From NCBI RefSeq assembly GCF_014235875.1, contig NZ_JACJUK010000001.1, forward strand, positions 434,001 to 498,000: a DNA stretch of 64,000 bases. Direction: 5' to 3'. This DNA is from Croceivirga lutea. Lineage in GTDB: Bacteria > Bacteroidota > Bacteroidia > Flavobacteriales > Flavobacteriaceae. The notes under the pieces were generated by a model. That model saw only the letters and a list, made by a program, of their open reading frames with translations, made no database searches and had not been told where the DNA came from. Positions 1-9,047 of the stretch are shown here, in pieces (the stretch's first letter is position 1; each line of letters opens with the position of its first letter). Both the position numbers and the translations under genes were made by a program.

Positions 1-377
1 TTAGTATCTTTGGCAGCTAGTGCTTCGTTTTTAGCAATACGTTTTAGCGCGAGCATTTTTTCTGCTAGAGCCATACGCCATTTTAATTGTTCTTTTTGAA
101 TAGCTTCTTCTGATTGGTATTTATTTTGATAAGCTTCTAAGGCTTTACTGTATTCCTCACCATCTACCAACATTTGATCAATAGTATTAAGCTCACCGGC
201 CTCAGTCATTGCTGTTAAAGCAACTTTATTAGCCATTTCTTTTTCTGCTAGCGTAGTTTCTAATTTTTTTACCTGTAAATGGTTGTAAGTGCCATAGGCA
301 ATGGCCCCTACGAGTAAAATGGTAGTAACAATAGAAAATGCTTTTCTGCTCATTGGTGGTTTTTCTGGTGTTCTCAT
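1..377 (-). CDS. Membrane-anchored coiled-coil protein, 3' end outside window
   Basis: This partial gene reads leftward off the window edge; about 125 residues are visible with no stop codon. A short cytoplasmic N-terminus is followed by one membrane segment near residues 12-28 (FSIVTTILLVGAIAYG), then a long charged helical region with heptad-like Leu/Ala spacing and an acidic stretch that could form a TPR-like helix pair. The start at 377 lies 13 bp after the stop of the DUF2490 gene, so it is probably the third gene of the operon that begins at 3156. The family is not recognised. It may tether a partner to the inner membrane. Confidence 0.7.
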   Translation of the reverse strand, partial: MRTPEKPPMSRKAFSIVTTILLVGAIAYGTYNHLQVKKLETTLAEKEMANKVALTAMTEAGELNTIDQMLVDGEEYSKALEAYQNKYQSEEAIQKEQLKWRMALAEKMLALKRIAKNEALAAKDT

Positions 378-390
378 TTACATATACGCG

Positions 391-1215
391 TTAATCGTCG
401 AAATGGATGGCAGGTAACTTATTTTTAACTTTTCTAAAGTCTGGGGAGTAATACATATGAAAACGCAGGGTCCAGTTTTGTTTATAAAACCCACCGTTAG
501 CTAAATCTTGTCCTTGCGAATACATAGCACCCGCAGCAAAGGTTAAGCGTGGTGTTAGAATGTATCCTATGGTAGTGGTTAAACGTAAATCTTCCATTGG
601 ACTAGCAACTACAGCCTTACCGCTTTGCATAATCAATTCTGCTTCTGGGGAAACGTAGAAGGTTTTAGGTTCTAATTTGTGACCCGTTAACGGAATTTTA
701 GCTCTAAACATATACCGCCAACGATTTCTGAAGATGTATTCGCTATTTTCTGCAAAACCTTGTGTCCATCGGTGTTCAATACGAATACGATGGTAAATCA
801 TAGCCGTATAAACAGGCTGTGCAAACTGGTATTGATGCCAAATACGCCATTCGGGCACCACGTTTCTATCAGTTGAACTTTCGTCTGTATTGAAGTTAAT
901 ACGAACTACCCCACCAGCTCTGAAACTAACTTTTTTAGAGTAGATATAGCCAATTGCATGGCGATTATATATTTGTCCTACTTGACCTAAAAACGGGGTG
1001 TTTTTAGTTTCTTCAAAGCGAAAATGGGTTTGTGCATCCCAAAAAAGGCGTTTAGAGATACGAATATTACCGTAGGTATTTAACCAAACTTTCGTTTTTG
1101 GGTCTTTATATACTGCTTCTTCTGGAAGCTCAGTTTTATCTTGTGCGTATGTGGTTAAAATGTTAGTAAAAACCAACAACAATAGACATCCAAAGGTTTT
1201 AAAAATACTATTCAT
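391..1215 (-). CDS. DUF2490 family outer-membrane protein
   Basis: The 274-aa product has a cleavable signal peptide (residues 1-24, ending TTYAQ) and then alternating aromatic/polar strands typical of a small beta-barrel. The layout matches DUF2490: early W-x-N-x-Y-G-N-I strand, central RIRIEHRW strand and late GAMYSQGQD strand. Family members are predicted outer-membrane barrels of unknown substrate. The start is 3 bp downstream of the stop of the preceding 645-aa gene, so the two are translationally linked. A second, diverged DUF2490 gene occurs at 37091. Localisation is confident; function is not known. Confidence 0.8.
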   Translation of the reverse strand: MNSIFKTFGCLLLLVFTNILTTYAQDKTELPEEAVYKDPKTKVWLNTYGNIRISKRLFWDAQTHFRFEETKNTPFLGQVGQIYNRHAIGYIYSKKVSFRAGGVVRINFNTDESSTDRNVVPEWRIWHQYQFAQPVYTAMIYHRIRIEHRWTQGFAENSEYIFRNRWRYMFRAKIPLTGHKLEPKTFYVSPEAELIMQSGKAVVASPMEDLRLTTTIGYILTPRLTFAAGAMYSQGQDLANGGFYKQNWTLRFHMYYSPDFRKVKNKLPAIHFDD

Positions 1216-1218
1216 GGC

Positions 1219-3156
1219 TTACTCTGCGTTGTTTTCAAGGTTAAACAATTGCAGTACCACCTTTGGGTCTTTTTCTCTTTTTAATTTACGTTCCAGTTTA
1301 CGCGTATCTTCTTTTCTCAGACGTTTTAACGCTACTATTGAACCTTTGAATTGCGAGAGCAAATTTTCAGTTTTAGAACAATCTAAATTCGTAGTTATAG
1401 TTTCAAAAAAATACGGCCTAAGTACACTCTCATAAGCCCCGGTTAATCTTTTTTTCACCGTTTCATCCATGATGATATACATAAACGGATTCCACACCTG
1501 GTCTGTATACAGTTGTTGCACTTCGGCATAGCTAGCAGGTTCATCAGCAATGTATTCTGCAAGCTGGTCAAGTTGTGCTAAACACTGTTCTAATTGTTGA
1601 CCAAACCTAAGTTTATTACCACCCTCGGGCATTGCAGCATAAATACTAAGTTCTTTTTCTGCAAAATCTTTTAAGGCTTGTATGGCCTTAGTGTGCGTTT
1701 CAGGTAATTCTCCTTCTGTTGCTTTTAATACCTGTTCAATTACATTGGTTCTAGAAAGTAATTTTTCTTCTAGCGCTGCTAAACTTGCTAATTGCTCACC
1801 TTGCTTAATATCTTGCGCTAATTCATCGTAGATAGCTTGTAGCGCTTTTAATGTATATTCTGAATAGTTAGCAACCGTTTGTAAATCACCACCCGTAAAA
1901 TCTAGCATATCCGTATTTGGTGCAGAAAACGTTTCGGTACTACCAGAAATAGTTGTAGTTATGGTTTTTGTTGGCGGGTTCACCCAATAGGTAGCAACTA
2001 AATTCTTTCGATTTACATAAGGTAAGAGTTCGTTCTGTTCTAACTGTACTACTTGTGCTAACGGTTGTAGGAACGTACTCTTTAATTGTTCTACTACTGC
2101 ATACAAAAACTGTACTCTTGAATTGGAACGCTTTACAATGTTTAAATGCGAATTGGTTACAATGCTGGATGTTAATGAATCTGCCTTTTGATATGTTTTC
2201 GTAATTGATGCTGCTAACCTTGTTTCTACAGTATCTATAGGGTAGTAAGGAACTTTTATTTTGAAATTGGGTTGAAATTCAGCAGTACCCAGAGCGGTAA
2301 AGATGTTTTCTACTTCCTTATAATACGTGCTATTTTTAATTAAAACCGAAGTAATTGCACTACTACTTCCTTGTTTTTTAGCAATTAATCCAGAAACAAA
2401 CGCTAAGAAGGGTTTATTGAGTTTGGATTCTACCAATTCATTTTCACTGGTTGAAAACAGTGGAGTGGACACAGTTTCGGAATTATTTAAAACAGATACC
2501 TTAACTAAAGTTCCATTTTCAAAGGTCCAAGTTTCTTGTGGATCAATAGCATCGTTGGCAAAAAGGGTCCACTCATCATGGGCTAGGCCGTTACGAAGCA
2601 CTCGGCCAATAAGCGTGTAGTTTTCATTTTCTAATTTGAAATTACTTACCGGTTTTCCTTCGCTAAACTCTATTTGACTTTTAAAAAGATTGGTCTTAAC
2701 CTTAGAATTTTCAATGGAATCAACAGTTATAATCCACTCGCCATCAGGTTTACCAGCAATCATAGTACCGGAGGCTAAATTTTGAACTCCGTTTAAATTT
2801 AGTTGGTATTGGTAATCTACCACCTGACCTCCATTACCCGATTGGTAACTGCCAGACTGCAATTTCCAGAATCCAGTAGGTTTACCTTTAGTAAAATTAC
2901 CAACAAAAGAAAAGGAATCATCACCATCAGCCAACAAGGCTTTAGCACTGGACTTTTGCATTAAAAACGACCCTTCTAAAATGGAATCGTTTTCTTGAAT
3001 GGTAAATGTAAAATCGGCTTCTCCCTTGTATTTTCCAATTTGGTAAGGCCCAGAAAAATGCTGCTTTTCTTGTGCTGATAGCGTAAGTAAACCTACTACA
3101 CTCCACAATAGCAAAGCAGAAAGGGTAATTTTTAGTGTTCTTTTTGGTTGTGGCAT
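1219..3156 (-). CDS. Secreted MORN-repeat-like protein
   Basis: The 645-aa product has a signal peptide (residues 1-29, ending LTLSAQ). Residues about 30-215 hold several short repeats of the GKPTGFW / GKPDGEW / NGLAHDEW type, which resemble MORN or YwqK-like repeats that form extended beta-sheets. The rest (about 230-645) is largely helical with a basic, coiled C-terminus (KRLRKEDTRKLERKLKR). It is the first gene of a three-gene operon with the DUF2490 protein and the membrane-anchored coiled coil, behind a clear promoter at 3185-3217. A role as a periplasmic or surface scaffold is inference; the family could not be named. Confidence 0.75.
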   Translation of the reverse strand: MPQPKRTLKITLSALLLWSVVGLLTLSAQEKQHFSGPYQIGKYKGEADFTFTIQENDSILEGSFLMQKSSAKALLADGDDSFSFVGNFTKGKPTGFWKLQSGSYQSGNGGQVVDYQYQLNLNGVQNLASGTMIAGKPDGEWIITVDSIENSKVKTNLFKSQIEFSEGKPVSNFKLENENYTLIGRVLRNGLAHDEWTLFANDAIDPQETWTFENGTLVKVSVLNNSETVSTPLFSTSENELVESKLNKPFLAFVSGLIAKKQGSSSAITSVLIKNSTYYKEVENIFTALGTAEFQPNFKIKVPYYPIDTVETRLAASITKTYQKADSLTSSIVTNSHLNIVKRSNSRVQFLYAVVEQLKSTFLQPLAQVVQLEQNELLPYVNRKNLVATYWVNPPTKTITTTISGSTETFSAPNTDMLDFTGGDLQTVANYSEYTLKALQAIYDELAQDIKQGEQLASLAALEEKLLSRTNVIEQVLKATEGELPETHTKAIQALKDFAEKELSIYAAMPEGGNKLRFGQQLEQCLAQLDQLAEYIADEPASYAEVQQLYTDQVWNPFMYIIMDETVKKRLTGAYESVLRPYFFETITTNLDCSKTENLLSQFKGSIVALKRLRKEDTRKLERKLKREKDPKVVLQLFNLENNAE

Positions 3157-3184
3157 AACGCCTTTTTATAGTTCTGCAAGGCTG

Positions 3185-3217
3185 CAAACTTAACAGATAT
3201 TTAGCCGAACACACAAA
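3185..3217 (-). promoter_or_regulatory. Bacteroidota-type promoter of the 3156-to-1 operon
   Basis: Read on the minus strand, a TTTG (-33 element, 3214-3217) is followed after 21 bp by TAAGTTTG (-7 element, 3185-3192), an exact match to the TTTG-N19-21-TAnnTTTG promoter described for Bacteroidota primary sigma factors. Transcription would start near 3179, giving a leader of roughly 23 nt before the ATG at 3156. Confidence 0.7.
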
Positions 3218-3290
3218 CTAATTTATACCAATTGAAGATATAAGTGTTTGTATGTTAACTACTAAGAATTTTATAAAATATTATGAAAAT

Positions 3291-4478
3291 TTATGCAGGA
3301 TTCTCATAGGTAACTCTATAAATGGCATCACCAAAATCATCAGAAATTAACATAGAACCATCTTTTAAAAACAAAATATCTACAGGTCTACCCCAACGCT
3401 CTTGAGTTCTATCGTCTAACCAACCATCTAAAAACGTTTTATACGCTACTGCTTTATTATCTTTTAATTCTACCAACATAATACGGTAGCCTATTTTTTG
3501 TGTGCGATTCCATGACCCGTGTTCAGCAATAAAAGCGTAGTTTTTATAGGCATCCGGAAACATATCGCCCGTATAAAATTTTACTGCCAAGGGAGCAGAA
3601 TGTGGTGCTAATTGTTGTACAGGTGCTATAAATTCATCACAAGAACGTTGGTCGCCAAATTCTGGGTCAGCAATTAAACCTGCATGACAAAAGGGATACC
3701 CAAAATGTTGATCCATTTCTTCAACACGATTAAGCTCACAAGGTGGAATGTTATCGCCAAGCATATCACGCCCATTGTCTGTAAACCAGAGTTCCTTACT
3801 ATCAGGGTGCCAATCAAAACCTACTGTATTGCGAACACCGTGAGCATAAATTTCTCTATCGCTTCCGTCAGCATTCATTCGGGTTATTGAAGCATAACGT
3901 TTATCAACTACAGCACTATCGCAAATATTACAAGGAGCTCCAACAGGAACGTAAAGTTTTTCATCAGGTCCAAAAGCAATGTATTTCCACCCGTGGTGAA
4001 ATTCTTCTGGGTAATCGTCATAGATAACTTTAGGTTCTGGTAAATTGTCAATGGCATTTTCAACATCATCATAACGTAATAATCTGTTTACCTCTGCCAC
4101 GTACAACGAACCATTTTTAAAAGCTACTCCATTAGGTACATTTAAACTGGTATCTAATACAACAATACGGTCTGCTTTAAAGTCGCCATTTTTATCTTCA
4201 ACAGCGTACAAGGTGTTTTCGGTACGAGTACCTACGAATAAAGTTCCATTATCACCCATGGCCATAGAACGTGCGCCATCAATGCCTTTAGCAAAAAGTG
4301 AAATTTTGAATCCTTCTGGTAATTTTAGTTTCTCTAGTGGTAAAAGCGAATCTTTTTCAATAGTAGAGGCTGCCTGAGCAGTCTCTGTATTAGAATCTGT
4401 AGCATTTTTACAGCTAGTAAAAGCTAATGTTAAGGTTAGTGCGATTAAAAAAAGTGACTTTTTGTACATTTTGCCCAT
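3291..4478 (-). CDS. PQQ-dependent sugar dehydrogenase-like lipoprotein (sorbosone dehydrogenase family)
   Basis: The 395-aa product has a lipoprotein signal (FTSC, Cys near residue 23) and then a beta-propeller of the soluble glucose/L-sorbosone dehydrogenase type. Recognisable segments include LPEGFKISLFAKGIDGARSM, GVAFKNGSLYVAE, the ligand-region HGWKYIAFGPDEKLYVPVGAP, HGVRNTVGFDWHP, WFTDNGRD and the late AEHGSWNR. Such enzymes oxidise sugars or aldoses in the periplasm with PQQ. A CxxC (CNIC) follows the GAP motif and may hold a structural metal or disulfide. It appears monocistronic. Substrate cannot be told; no PQQ synthesis genes are in the window. A second in-frame ATG at 4469 is an alternative start. 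Confidence 0.85.
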   Translation of the reverse strand: MGKMYKKSLFLIALTLTLAFTSCKNATDSNTETAQAASTIEKDSLLPLEKLKLPEGFKISLFAKGIDGARSMAMGDNGTLFVGTRTENTLYAVEDKNGDFKADRIVVLDTSLNVPNGVAFKNGSLYVAEVNRLLRYDDVENAIDNLPEPKVIYDDYPEEFHHGWKYIAFGPDEKLYVPVGAPCNICDSAVVDKRYASITRMNADGSDREIYAHGVRNTVGFDWHPDSKELWFTDNGRDMLGDNIPPCELNRVEEMDQHFGYPFCHAGLIADPEFGDQRSCDEFIAPVQQLAPHSAPLAVKFYTGDMFPDAYKNYAFIAEHGSWNRTQKIGYRIMLVELKDNKAVAYKTFLDGWLDDRTQERWGRPVDILFLKDGSMLISDDFGDAIYRVTYENPA

Positions 4479-4529
4479 AGATTTATGATGAACGTAAAAA
4501 TACGATATTAGTAAAGAGTTCTAAAGCAT

Positions 4530-4562
4530 AAAAAAAGCCCAAACAATTGTTTGGGCTTTTTA
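4530..4562 (-). terminator. Intrinsic terminator after the 4579-5370 lipoprotein gene
   Basis: A perfect inverted repeat, AAGCCCAAACAA / TTGTTTGGGCTT, with T-tracts on both sides lies between the stop at 4579 and the start at 4478. It should end transcription of the upstream lipoprotein gene on the minus strand. Confidence 0.8.
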
Positions 4563-4578
4563 AAATATCATAAGATTT

Positions 4579-5370
4579 TTATATGTCTATTTCTTGTGTA
4601 GCCCCATTAGGATAAATTATGGTAGCCTTATTGTCACAAGAACCATCTCCAAAGTCTAAGTCTACTGCTAAACCATTTTTAGAAAGGTTTAGAACACCTG
4701 AGCTCCAATACTCACAGTTTAATTGTTTGTAAATGTTACCCGATAATACGTAAGTATCACCGCCTTCAACAATTGTCCATGTTCCAGATAAGTGGAAAAG
4801 GGTATCTTCACCATCTTCAAATACCAAGGCTAAGGTTTTGGTACCCGTTTCTGAAATTACCTCACCATCTTCAAACTCCACACTTATATCACTAGTTACT
4901 GTGTATGAAATTCCCATTTCAGATTCCTCAATATCTAAAACAAAAGTTCGAGTACCATTAACTTTAATGGTACCTATATAAAAATCGGTATAACTTGCGC
5001 TGTATGATGCACCGGTTGCAGACTCGTTATAAGTTACAACAACAGTACCGTTAATATTATCAGTGCCATTAAGTTGGCAATTATTAAACGTTGCTGTAAA
5101 ACCAGTATCAGTGTATTCTGCAGTATAACAATCGTTTTTACTGTTAGTAGCTTTTAACGAATTTGTTTCGCTATTAAATAACTCTGCTAACGCAACATCG
5201 ACTGTCGAATTAAGGTCTTCAACTTCTAGTACGGTTTGTACTTCTGTTTGAGATAATTGGGCATCTTCTGGTATTTGGGGGTCATCTGACTCATCTGAGC
5301 AAGAAAATACAGTGAAACCAACTATTGCTATCAAAACATATCTGAAAGCAAAATGTTTAAAAGTTTTCAT
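4579..5370 (-). CDS. Hypothetical lipoprotein
   Basis: The 263-aa product has a lipoprotein signal (VGFTVFSCSDESDD, Cys near residue 24) followed by an acidic linker, as in many exported flavobacterial lipoproteins. The mature part is Thr/Asn/Gly-rich and strand-forming (NINGTVVVTYN, TGTKTLALVFEDGED), with Cys residues in NDCYTAEY, NNCQLNG, LNCEYWSSG and GSCDNKA that could pair as disulfides. No named family was recognised. It is monocistronic with its own terminator. A surface-exposed beta-sandwich is the likeliest fold. Confidence 0.75.
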   Translation of the reverse strand: MKTFKHFAFRYVLIAIVGFTVFSCSDESDDPQIPEDAQLSQTEVQTVLEVEDLNSTVDVALAELFNSETNSLKATNSKNDCYTAEYTDTGFTATFNNCQLNGTDNINGTVVVTYNESATGASYSASYTDFYIGTIKVNGTRTFVLDIEESEMGISYTVTSDISVEFEDGEVISETGTKTLALVFEDGEDTLFHLSGTWTIVEGGDTYVLSGNIYKQLNCEYWSSGVLNLSKNGLAVDLDFGDGSCDNKATIIYPNGATQEIDI

Positions 5371-5462
5371 GTAATAGTATTTATTAGTTTATGCTTGCAT
5401 AACGTGTATTGTAGAGGCGTAGTACTTAAATTCGTTGAACTGCATAGAAATTAACAAATAGT

Positions 5463-5999
5463 CTATTCTATGTTCCCCTGATAGCTAATACGTCTACGAT
5501 GCGTGCTAAAAACATGTAACATAGCTCTCTTATTCGGAAATAGTTCAAGGTCAATTTGGAAATTCTCAGTAGCGTTATTTATATCAAAAGTGACAAGTAC
5601 CATTCCTTTATCTAAATTTTGATTCACTTTAAAATTATTTGGCACTCCATTAAATTGGATTCCGGCGTTGGATGGATTAGTCGTGGTAACAATTTGGCGT
5701 TCTCCATAATACGGTAAATGTGCCTCAACGGAATCTTTTGAGATTACCATTGTTGCATTTGAACCATTTAAAGAAATTCTACTGGCATTACTACCATACG
5801 GAAAAAGTTGTGCGTTGCCCAGCTGAGCCATGCTAGTAGTAACTAAGGGTAAGGCAAAATCAAATTCAATTTTTAATGGGTTGGATTCTAAAGAATTTGC
5901 AAGTGCCTGTACTTGCTCTGGGTCTACCGTTCTGGAATTAGTTTTGCATCCTAAACCAATTAGTATAGAAAAAAATAGTAACGGAAATAACTTTTTCAT
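5463..5999 (-). CDS. DUF4251 family lipoprotein
   Basis: The 178-aa product begins with a lipoprotein signal (SILIGLGC, Cys near residue 18). The mature part carries DUF4251 features: a substrate-like strand region SRISLNGSNATMVISKDSVEAHLPYYGER, a central QFNGVPNNFKV, and a C-terminal FSTHRRRISYQGNI segment. DUF4251 proteins are small periplasmic or surface proteins of Bacteroidota with no assigned function. It is the last gene of a probable EamA-cyclase-DUF4251 run on the minus strand, with a 43-bp gap to the cyclase. Confidence 0.8.
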   Translation of the reverse strand: MKKLFPLLFFSILIGLGCKTNSRTVDPEQVQALANSLESNPLKIEFDFALPLVTTSMAQLGNAQLFPYGSNASRISLNGSNATMVISKDSVEAHLPYYGERQIVTTTNPSNAGIQFNGVPNNFKVNQNLDKGMVLVTFDINNATENFQIDLELFPNKRAMLHVFSTHRRRISYQGNIE

Positions 6000-6042
6000 A
6001 GCGGTAACTTTTCCTTAAAGTACCAAAAAGTATACCATATTC

Positions 6043-7137
6043 CTAAGGTTTTAGCGAAACCTTAAAAATTTTAGTTTGTGTCTGCTTTCCTTTTAGAAAT
6101 ACCCCGCTAACCTCTTTAAAATAGAAGTTTTTTAAATTTCGTATACGATTTACCACGTCTTCAGAAAGCAAAAAATCAGTTTGATTTTCATTACATAATC
6201 CTTGAATACGGGCAGTTACATTTAACACATCGCCGGTGTAAACAATTTCTTTTTTTAAAGCCCCTAATTCTCCTGTTGTAACTTGCCCTAAATGCAAACC
6301 TGCTTTAAAATCGGGTACGATACCAAACGTTTTATTAAAATAGTTTTTTTTAATCTGAAGCGCTTTTTTCATTTCAAAAAAACATTGAACACAGTTTGAA
6401 AGATTAAGGTTTTTTGTTTTCCAGGTAATTACAATTTCATCACCAATATATTGATAGACCTCTCCTTTATGATTGACAATGGATTTTGAAAAAGTATTGT
6501 AATAGTCTTGTAATAACTTAAAATAATCAACATGACCTAGTTGTTCAGCTATAGTTGTAGAAGCTTTCATATCTACGAACATAAATACTCGCTCTTCTTG
6601 CATAGGTCGATGATAAGCGCCAGTAAAAAAGTTTTTAAGCACTTTATGACCTAAATTTTCACTAACAGCAGAATAAAATAAAGACAGCATCAAGGAAAAT
6701 GAGAGCTGAATAGCGGTTCCTAAAAACGCAGTATCACCCCAAAATTTCCAAAACTTTGTCCATACCGCTTGGTCTGTAATTGGTTTTTGTAGTTCTAGAC
6801 TAGCAGCTATTGGGTAAGATATAAACATGATAACCACAAAAAAACAAGCGTAAAAAATGATTTTATAAACTACAGATTTCCATAAAACTAGTTTAGAGAA
6901 TAATTTGCTTACCAAGGTTATTTCTAATAGACCTACAATAAATCCGACCAAAAATATCAACAGGCTTGCAAAGAGCATAACTTGTGGATTTAGAACTATA
7001 GTACCTTCAGAAACTTTGCTATTGCCAATGGCTAAACTATCAGAAATCATAAAAACCAAACCTGTTATCAGCCATATAAAGGCATGCGGTAAGGTTCTAG
7101 CTAAAAGTCTTTTTGCACTAGGTGATAAGGTTGGCAT
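6043..7137 (-). CDS. Membrane-bound class III adenylate/guanylate cyclase
   Basis: The 364-aa product has four hydrophobic segments in residues about 13-165, then a class III nucleotidyl cyclase domain (about 180-350). Visible catalytic-region motifs are VFMFVDMKAST with the first metal-binding Asp, the YQYIGDEIVITW loop with the second Asp, and GLHLGQVTTGELG through YTGDVLNVTARIQ in the substrate/transition-state region. It should make cAMP or cGMP at the inner membrane. The window encodes two Crp/Fnr-type regulators (24470, 44848), but whether they bind a cyclic nucleotide is not evident. It lies 23 bp after the EamA stop and is likely co-transcribed. Confidence 0.85.
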   Translation of the reverse strand: MPTLSPSAKRLLARTLPHAFIWLITGLVFMISDSLAIGNSKVSEGTIVLNPQVMLFASLLIFLVGFIVGLLEITLVSKLFSKLVLWKSVVYKIIFYACFFVVIMFISYPIAASLELQKPITDQAVWTKFWKFWGDTAFLGTAIQLSFSLMLSLFYSAVSENLGHKVLKNFFTGAYHRPMQEERVFMFVDMKASTTIAEQLGHVDYFKLLQDYYNTFSKSIVNHKGEVYQYIGDEIVITWKTKNLNLSNCVQCFFEMKKALQIKKNYFNKTFGIVPDFKAGLHLGQVTTGELGALKKEIVYTGDVLNVTARIQGLCNENQTDFLLSEDVVNRIRNLKNFYFKEVSGVFLKGKQTQTKIFKVSLKP

Positions 7138-7160
7138 GCTTAAAATTAATCGTTTTCTAT

Positions 7161-8084
7161 TTAAACTCGTTTTCTAAATCGAGCGAGTAGCACTATTCTC
7201 TTTTTAGAATTGATAAAATATACACCGGTAAGTAAAATAACAGCAGCAATAATAGCTTGGGGTTTTATATTTTCATCTAAAAAGTACCAACCCAGAAACA
7301 TGGCAACTATAGGATTAACGTAGGTGTTGGTAGCAACCTTTTCTGGAGACACCTTTTTTAGCAAAAAATTGAACGATGTAAATGCCACAATGCTTCCAAA
7401 GATTATTAGCAGCACCATTGATATTTGTACTTCTGAAGACCATGAAGTAATCCAAGACCATTGTTCACCAAAAAGTAAACTCATTAGCATCAATAACACG
7501 CCGCCTGTGAGCATTTGATAACCTGTATTTACAAAATAATTTTTGGGCAAATCGGCACTTCCAATAAAAAGGCTACCGTAAGCCCAAGCTAACATGGCAC
7601 CAAAAATCATAAGAATACCCACAAATGCATTTTCTTGATCCAAAATGTTTTTTTGACTCACCAATAAGTAAATACCTAACATTCCAAGCGCAATACCCAG
7701 CATAGACATAGGTTGAATTTTCTTGCCTTGTAGAATCCACATTAATAGCAGTATAACCAAAGGTTGTGCAGATATTTCTAAAGCAGCAAAATTGCTATCT
7801 ACATATTTTAAGGCCCAAACCGCTAAACCATTGCCAACAGTTAAAAAAAGAAAACCCGCTAGCGTTGTATTTTTTAGTTGTTTGAAGGTTATCTTAATGT
7901 TTTTACCTGTAGCAACTGCAATTACGAAGATTAATATACTAGCCGTTATAAAACGAATACCTGCTAAAAAGAAGGGAGATATCTCACCAACCGCAATTTT
8001 ATTCAGCAAATAAGTAGAGCCCCAAATCACGTAAATGGAAAAGAAAGCAAGAAGTATTAACCAAGCGGAATCTTTTTTACTCAT
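7161..8084 (-). CDS. EamA/DMT-family exporter
   Basis: The 307-aa product has ten hydrophobic helices in the two EamA halves of the drug/metabolite transporter superfamily. Hallmarks are the first-helix IYVIWGSTYLLNKIAVGEI and the second-half SIVAFTSFNFLLKKVSPEKVATNTYVNPIVAMFLGWYFLDE. Members export small metabolites or amino acids. An upstream in-frame ATG at 8120 exists, but the residues between (GNKIQPKKPN) are not membrane-like, so the start MSKKDSAW at 8084 was chosen. It is likely first in a three-gene run with the cyclase and the DUF4251 protein. Substrate unknown. Confidence 0.85.
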   Translation of the reverse strand: MSKKDSAWLILLAFFSIYVIWGSTYLLNKIAVGEISPFFLAGIRFITASILIFVIAVATGKNIKITFKQLKNTTLAGFLFLTVGNGLAVWALKYVDSNFAALEISAQPLVILLLMWILQGKKIQPMSMLGIALGMLGIYLLVSQKNILDQENAFVGILMIFGAMLAWAYGSLFIGSADLPKNYFVNTGYQMLTGGVLLMLMSLLFGEQWSWITSWSSEVQISMVLLIIFGSIVAFTSFNFLLKKVSPEKVATNTYVNPIVAMFLGWYFLDENIKPQAIIAAVILLTGVYFINSKKRIVLLARFRKRV

Positions 8085-8314
8085 GTTTGGTTTTTTTGGT
8101 TGGATTTTATTTCCAAACAAACTTCTGAATTTAATTATGAACCACTACTATAAATAACAGTAAAAATAAATAAAGGTAACCCAAGCTTTAATGGGGTTAT
8201 AGAAATAGGTTTTTTCTAGAAAACTATCGTATTTATCGATAAAGGGCTTGGAATCATTTGTTTTAAAGAGGATTTCTAGGTATTCACCGAATAGCACAAT
8301 AAAGTGTTATATTT

Positions 8315-8326
8315 ATCGTATACGAT
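8315..8326. promoter_or_regulatory. Palindromic operator upstream of the GntR gene
   Basis: ATCGTATACGAT is a perfect 12-bp palindrome ending 15 bp before the GntR ATG. Palindromes of the form T-C/T-GTATAC-A/G-A are common operators of GntR regulators of the FCD subgroup. A degenerate second copy (ATCGTATTTATCGAT) lies around 8225-8240. A -7-like TAGGTTTG at 8330-8337 follows it, so binding would cover the promoter spacer and give autorepression (inference). Confidence 0.5.
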
Positions 8327-8341
8327 TTGTAGGTTTGTTTT

Positions 8342-9025
8342 ATGGCGAAAAAAATTGCTTTAAGAGATAAGGTTCGAATGCATTTAATGCAGCAATTACA
8401 GAACGGACATTTAAAATTAGATAAGACTATAAATCTAGCACGTTTGTCTAGAGAATTAGGTATTAGCGTAACACCCATTAGAGAAGCGCTAACTCAGTTG
8501 GAACATGTTGGTATAATTAAAGCTGAAATTAATCGAGGTTTTGTAATTGCCAAATTAACATTAGCCGAAGCCCGACATCTTTATCAAACTATAGCAGAAT
8601 TAGAGGCATTAGCATTAAGTAAATCTGAATTTAATACCGATGATTATAATTTATTGCGCACACAATTGACTGCTTTAGTGAATACACATACCATAAATTT
8701 TAGAATCAAAGAACATTTTGAATTTCATCGGTTACTAACTCATAAAGCGAATCCGATTTTGTTAGATATTTTAAATAATCTACGAACACGTATGTTGTTT
8801 TATGAGCAGCATTACATCCGCAAAAGTGCTTTTTATGAAAATGTAGATAATCAGAACGAAGCTATCATTCAAGCCATAGAAGAAGATAACTTACCTACAG
8901 CTGAATTAATTCTAAAAATGAATTGGATGCAGATTTTAGACCATTTGAGTATAGAAATGGCTAAAAACAACCCTGTTATTGATGCTGAGGAAGTTACAGC
9001 TACACCAGAACATACAATAGTATAG
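8342..9025 (+). CDS. GntR-family regulator, FCD (FadR-like) subgroup
   Basis: The 227-aa product has an N-terminal winged helix-turn-helix (about residues 8-72, including LARLSRELGISVTPIREALTQLEHVGII) and an all-helical FCD ligand domain (about 78-205). FCD regulators bind small carboxylates or metal-carboxylate complexes and usually control a neighbouring catabolic operon. The gene is divergent from the EamA gene and converges on the molybdenum-cofactor operon. A palindrome directly upstream suggests autoregulation. The effector and target operon cannot be read from sequence; regulation of molybdenum-enzyme catabolism such as purines is only a possibility. Confidence 0.85.
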   Translation: MAKKIALRDKVRMHLMQQLQNGHLKLDKTINLARLSRELGISVTPIREALTQLEHVGIIKAEINRGFVIAKLTLAEARHLYQTIAELEALALSKSEFNTDDYNLLRTQLTALVNTHTINFRIKEHFEFHRLLTHKANPILLDILNNLRTRMLFYEQHYIRKSAFYENVDNQNEAIIQAIEEDNLPTAELILKMNWMQILDHLSIEMAKNNPVIDAEEVTATPEHTIV

Positions 9026-9047
9026 ACCAAAATACGTTTGTAATGAC

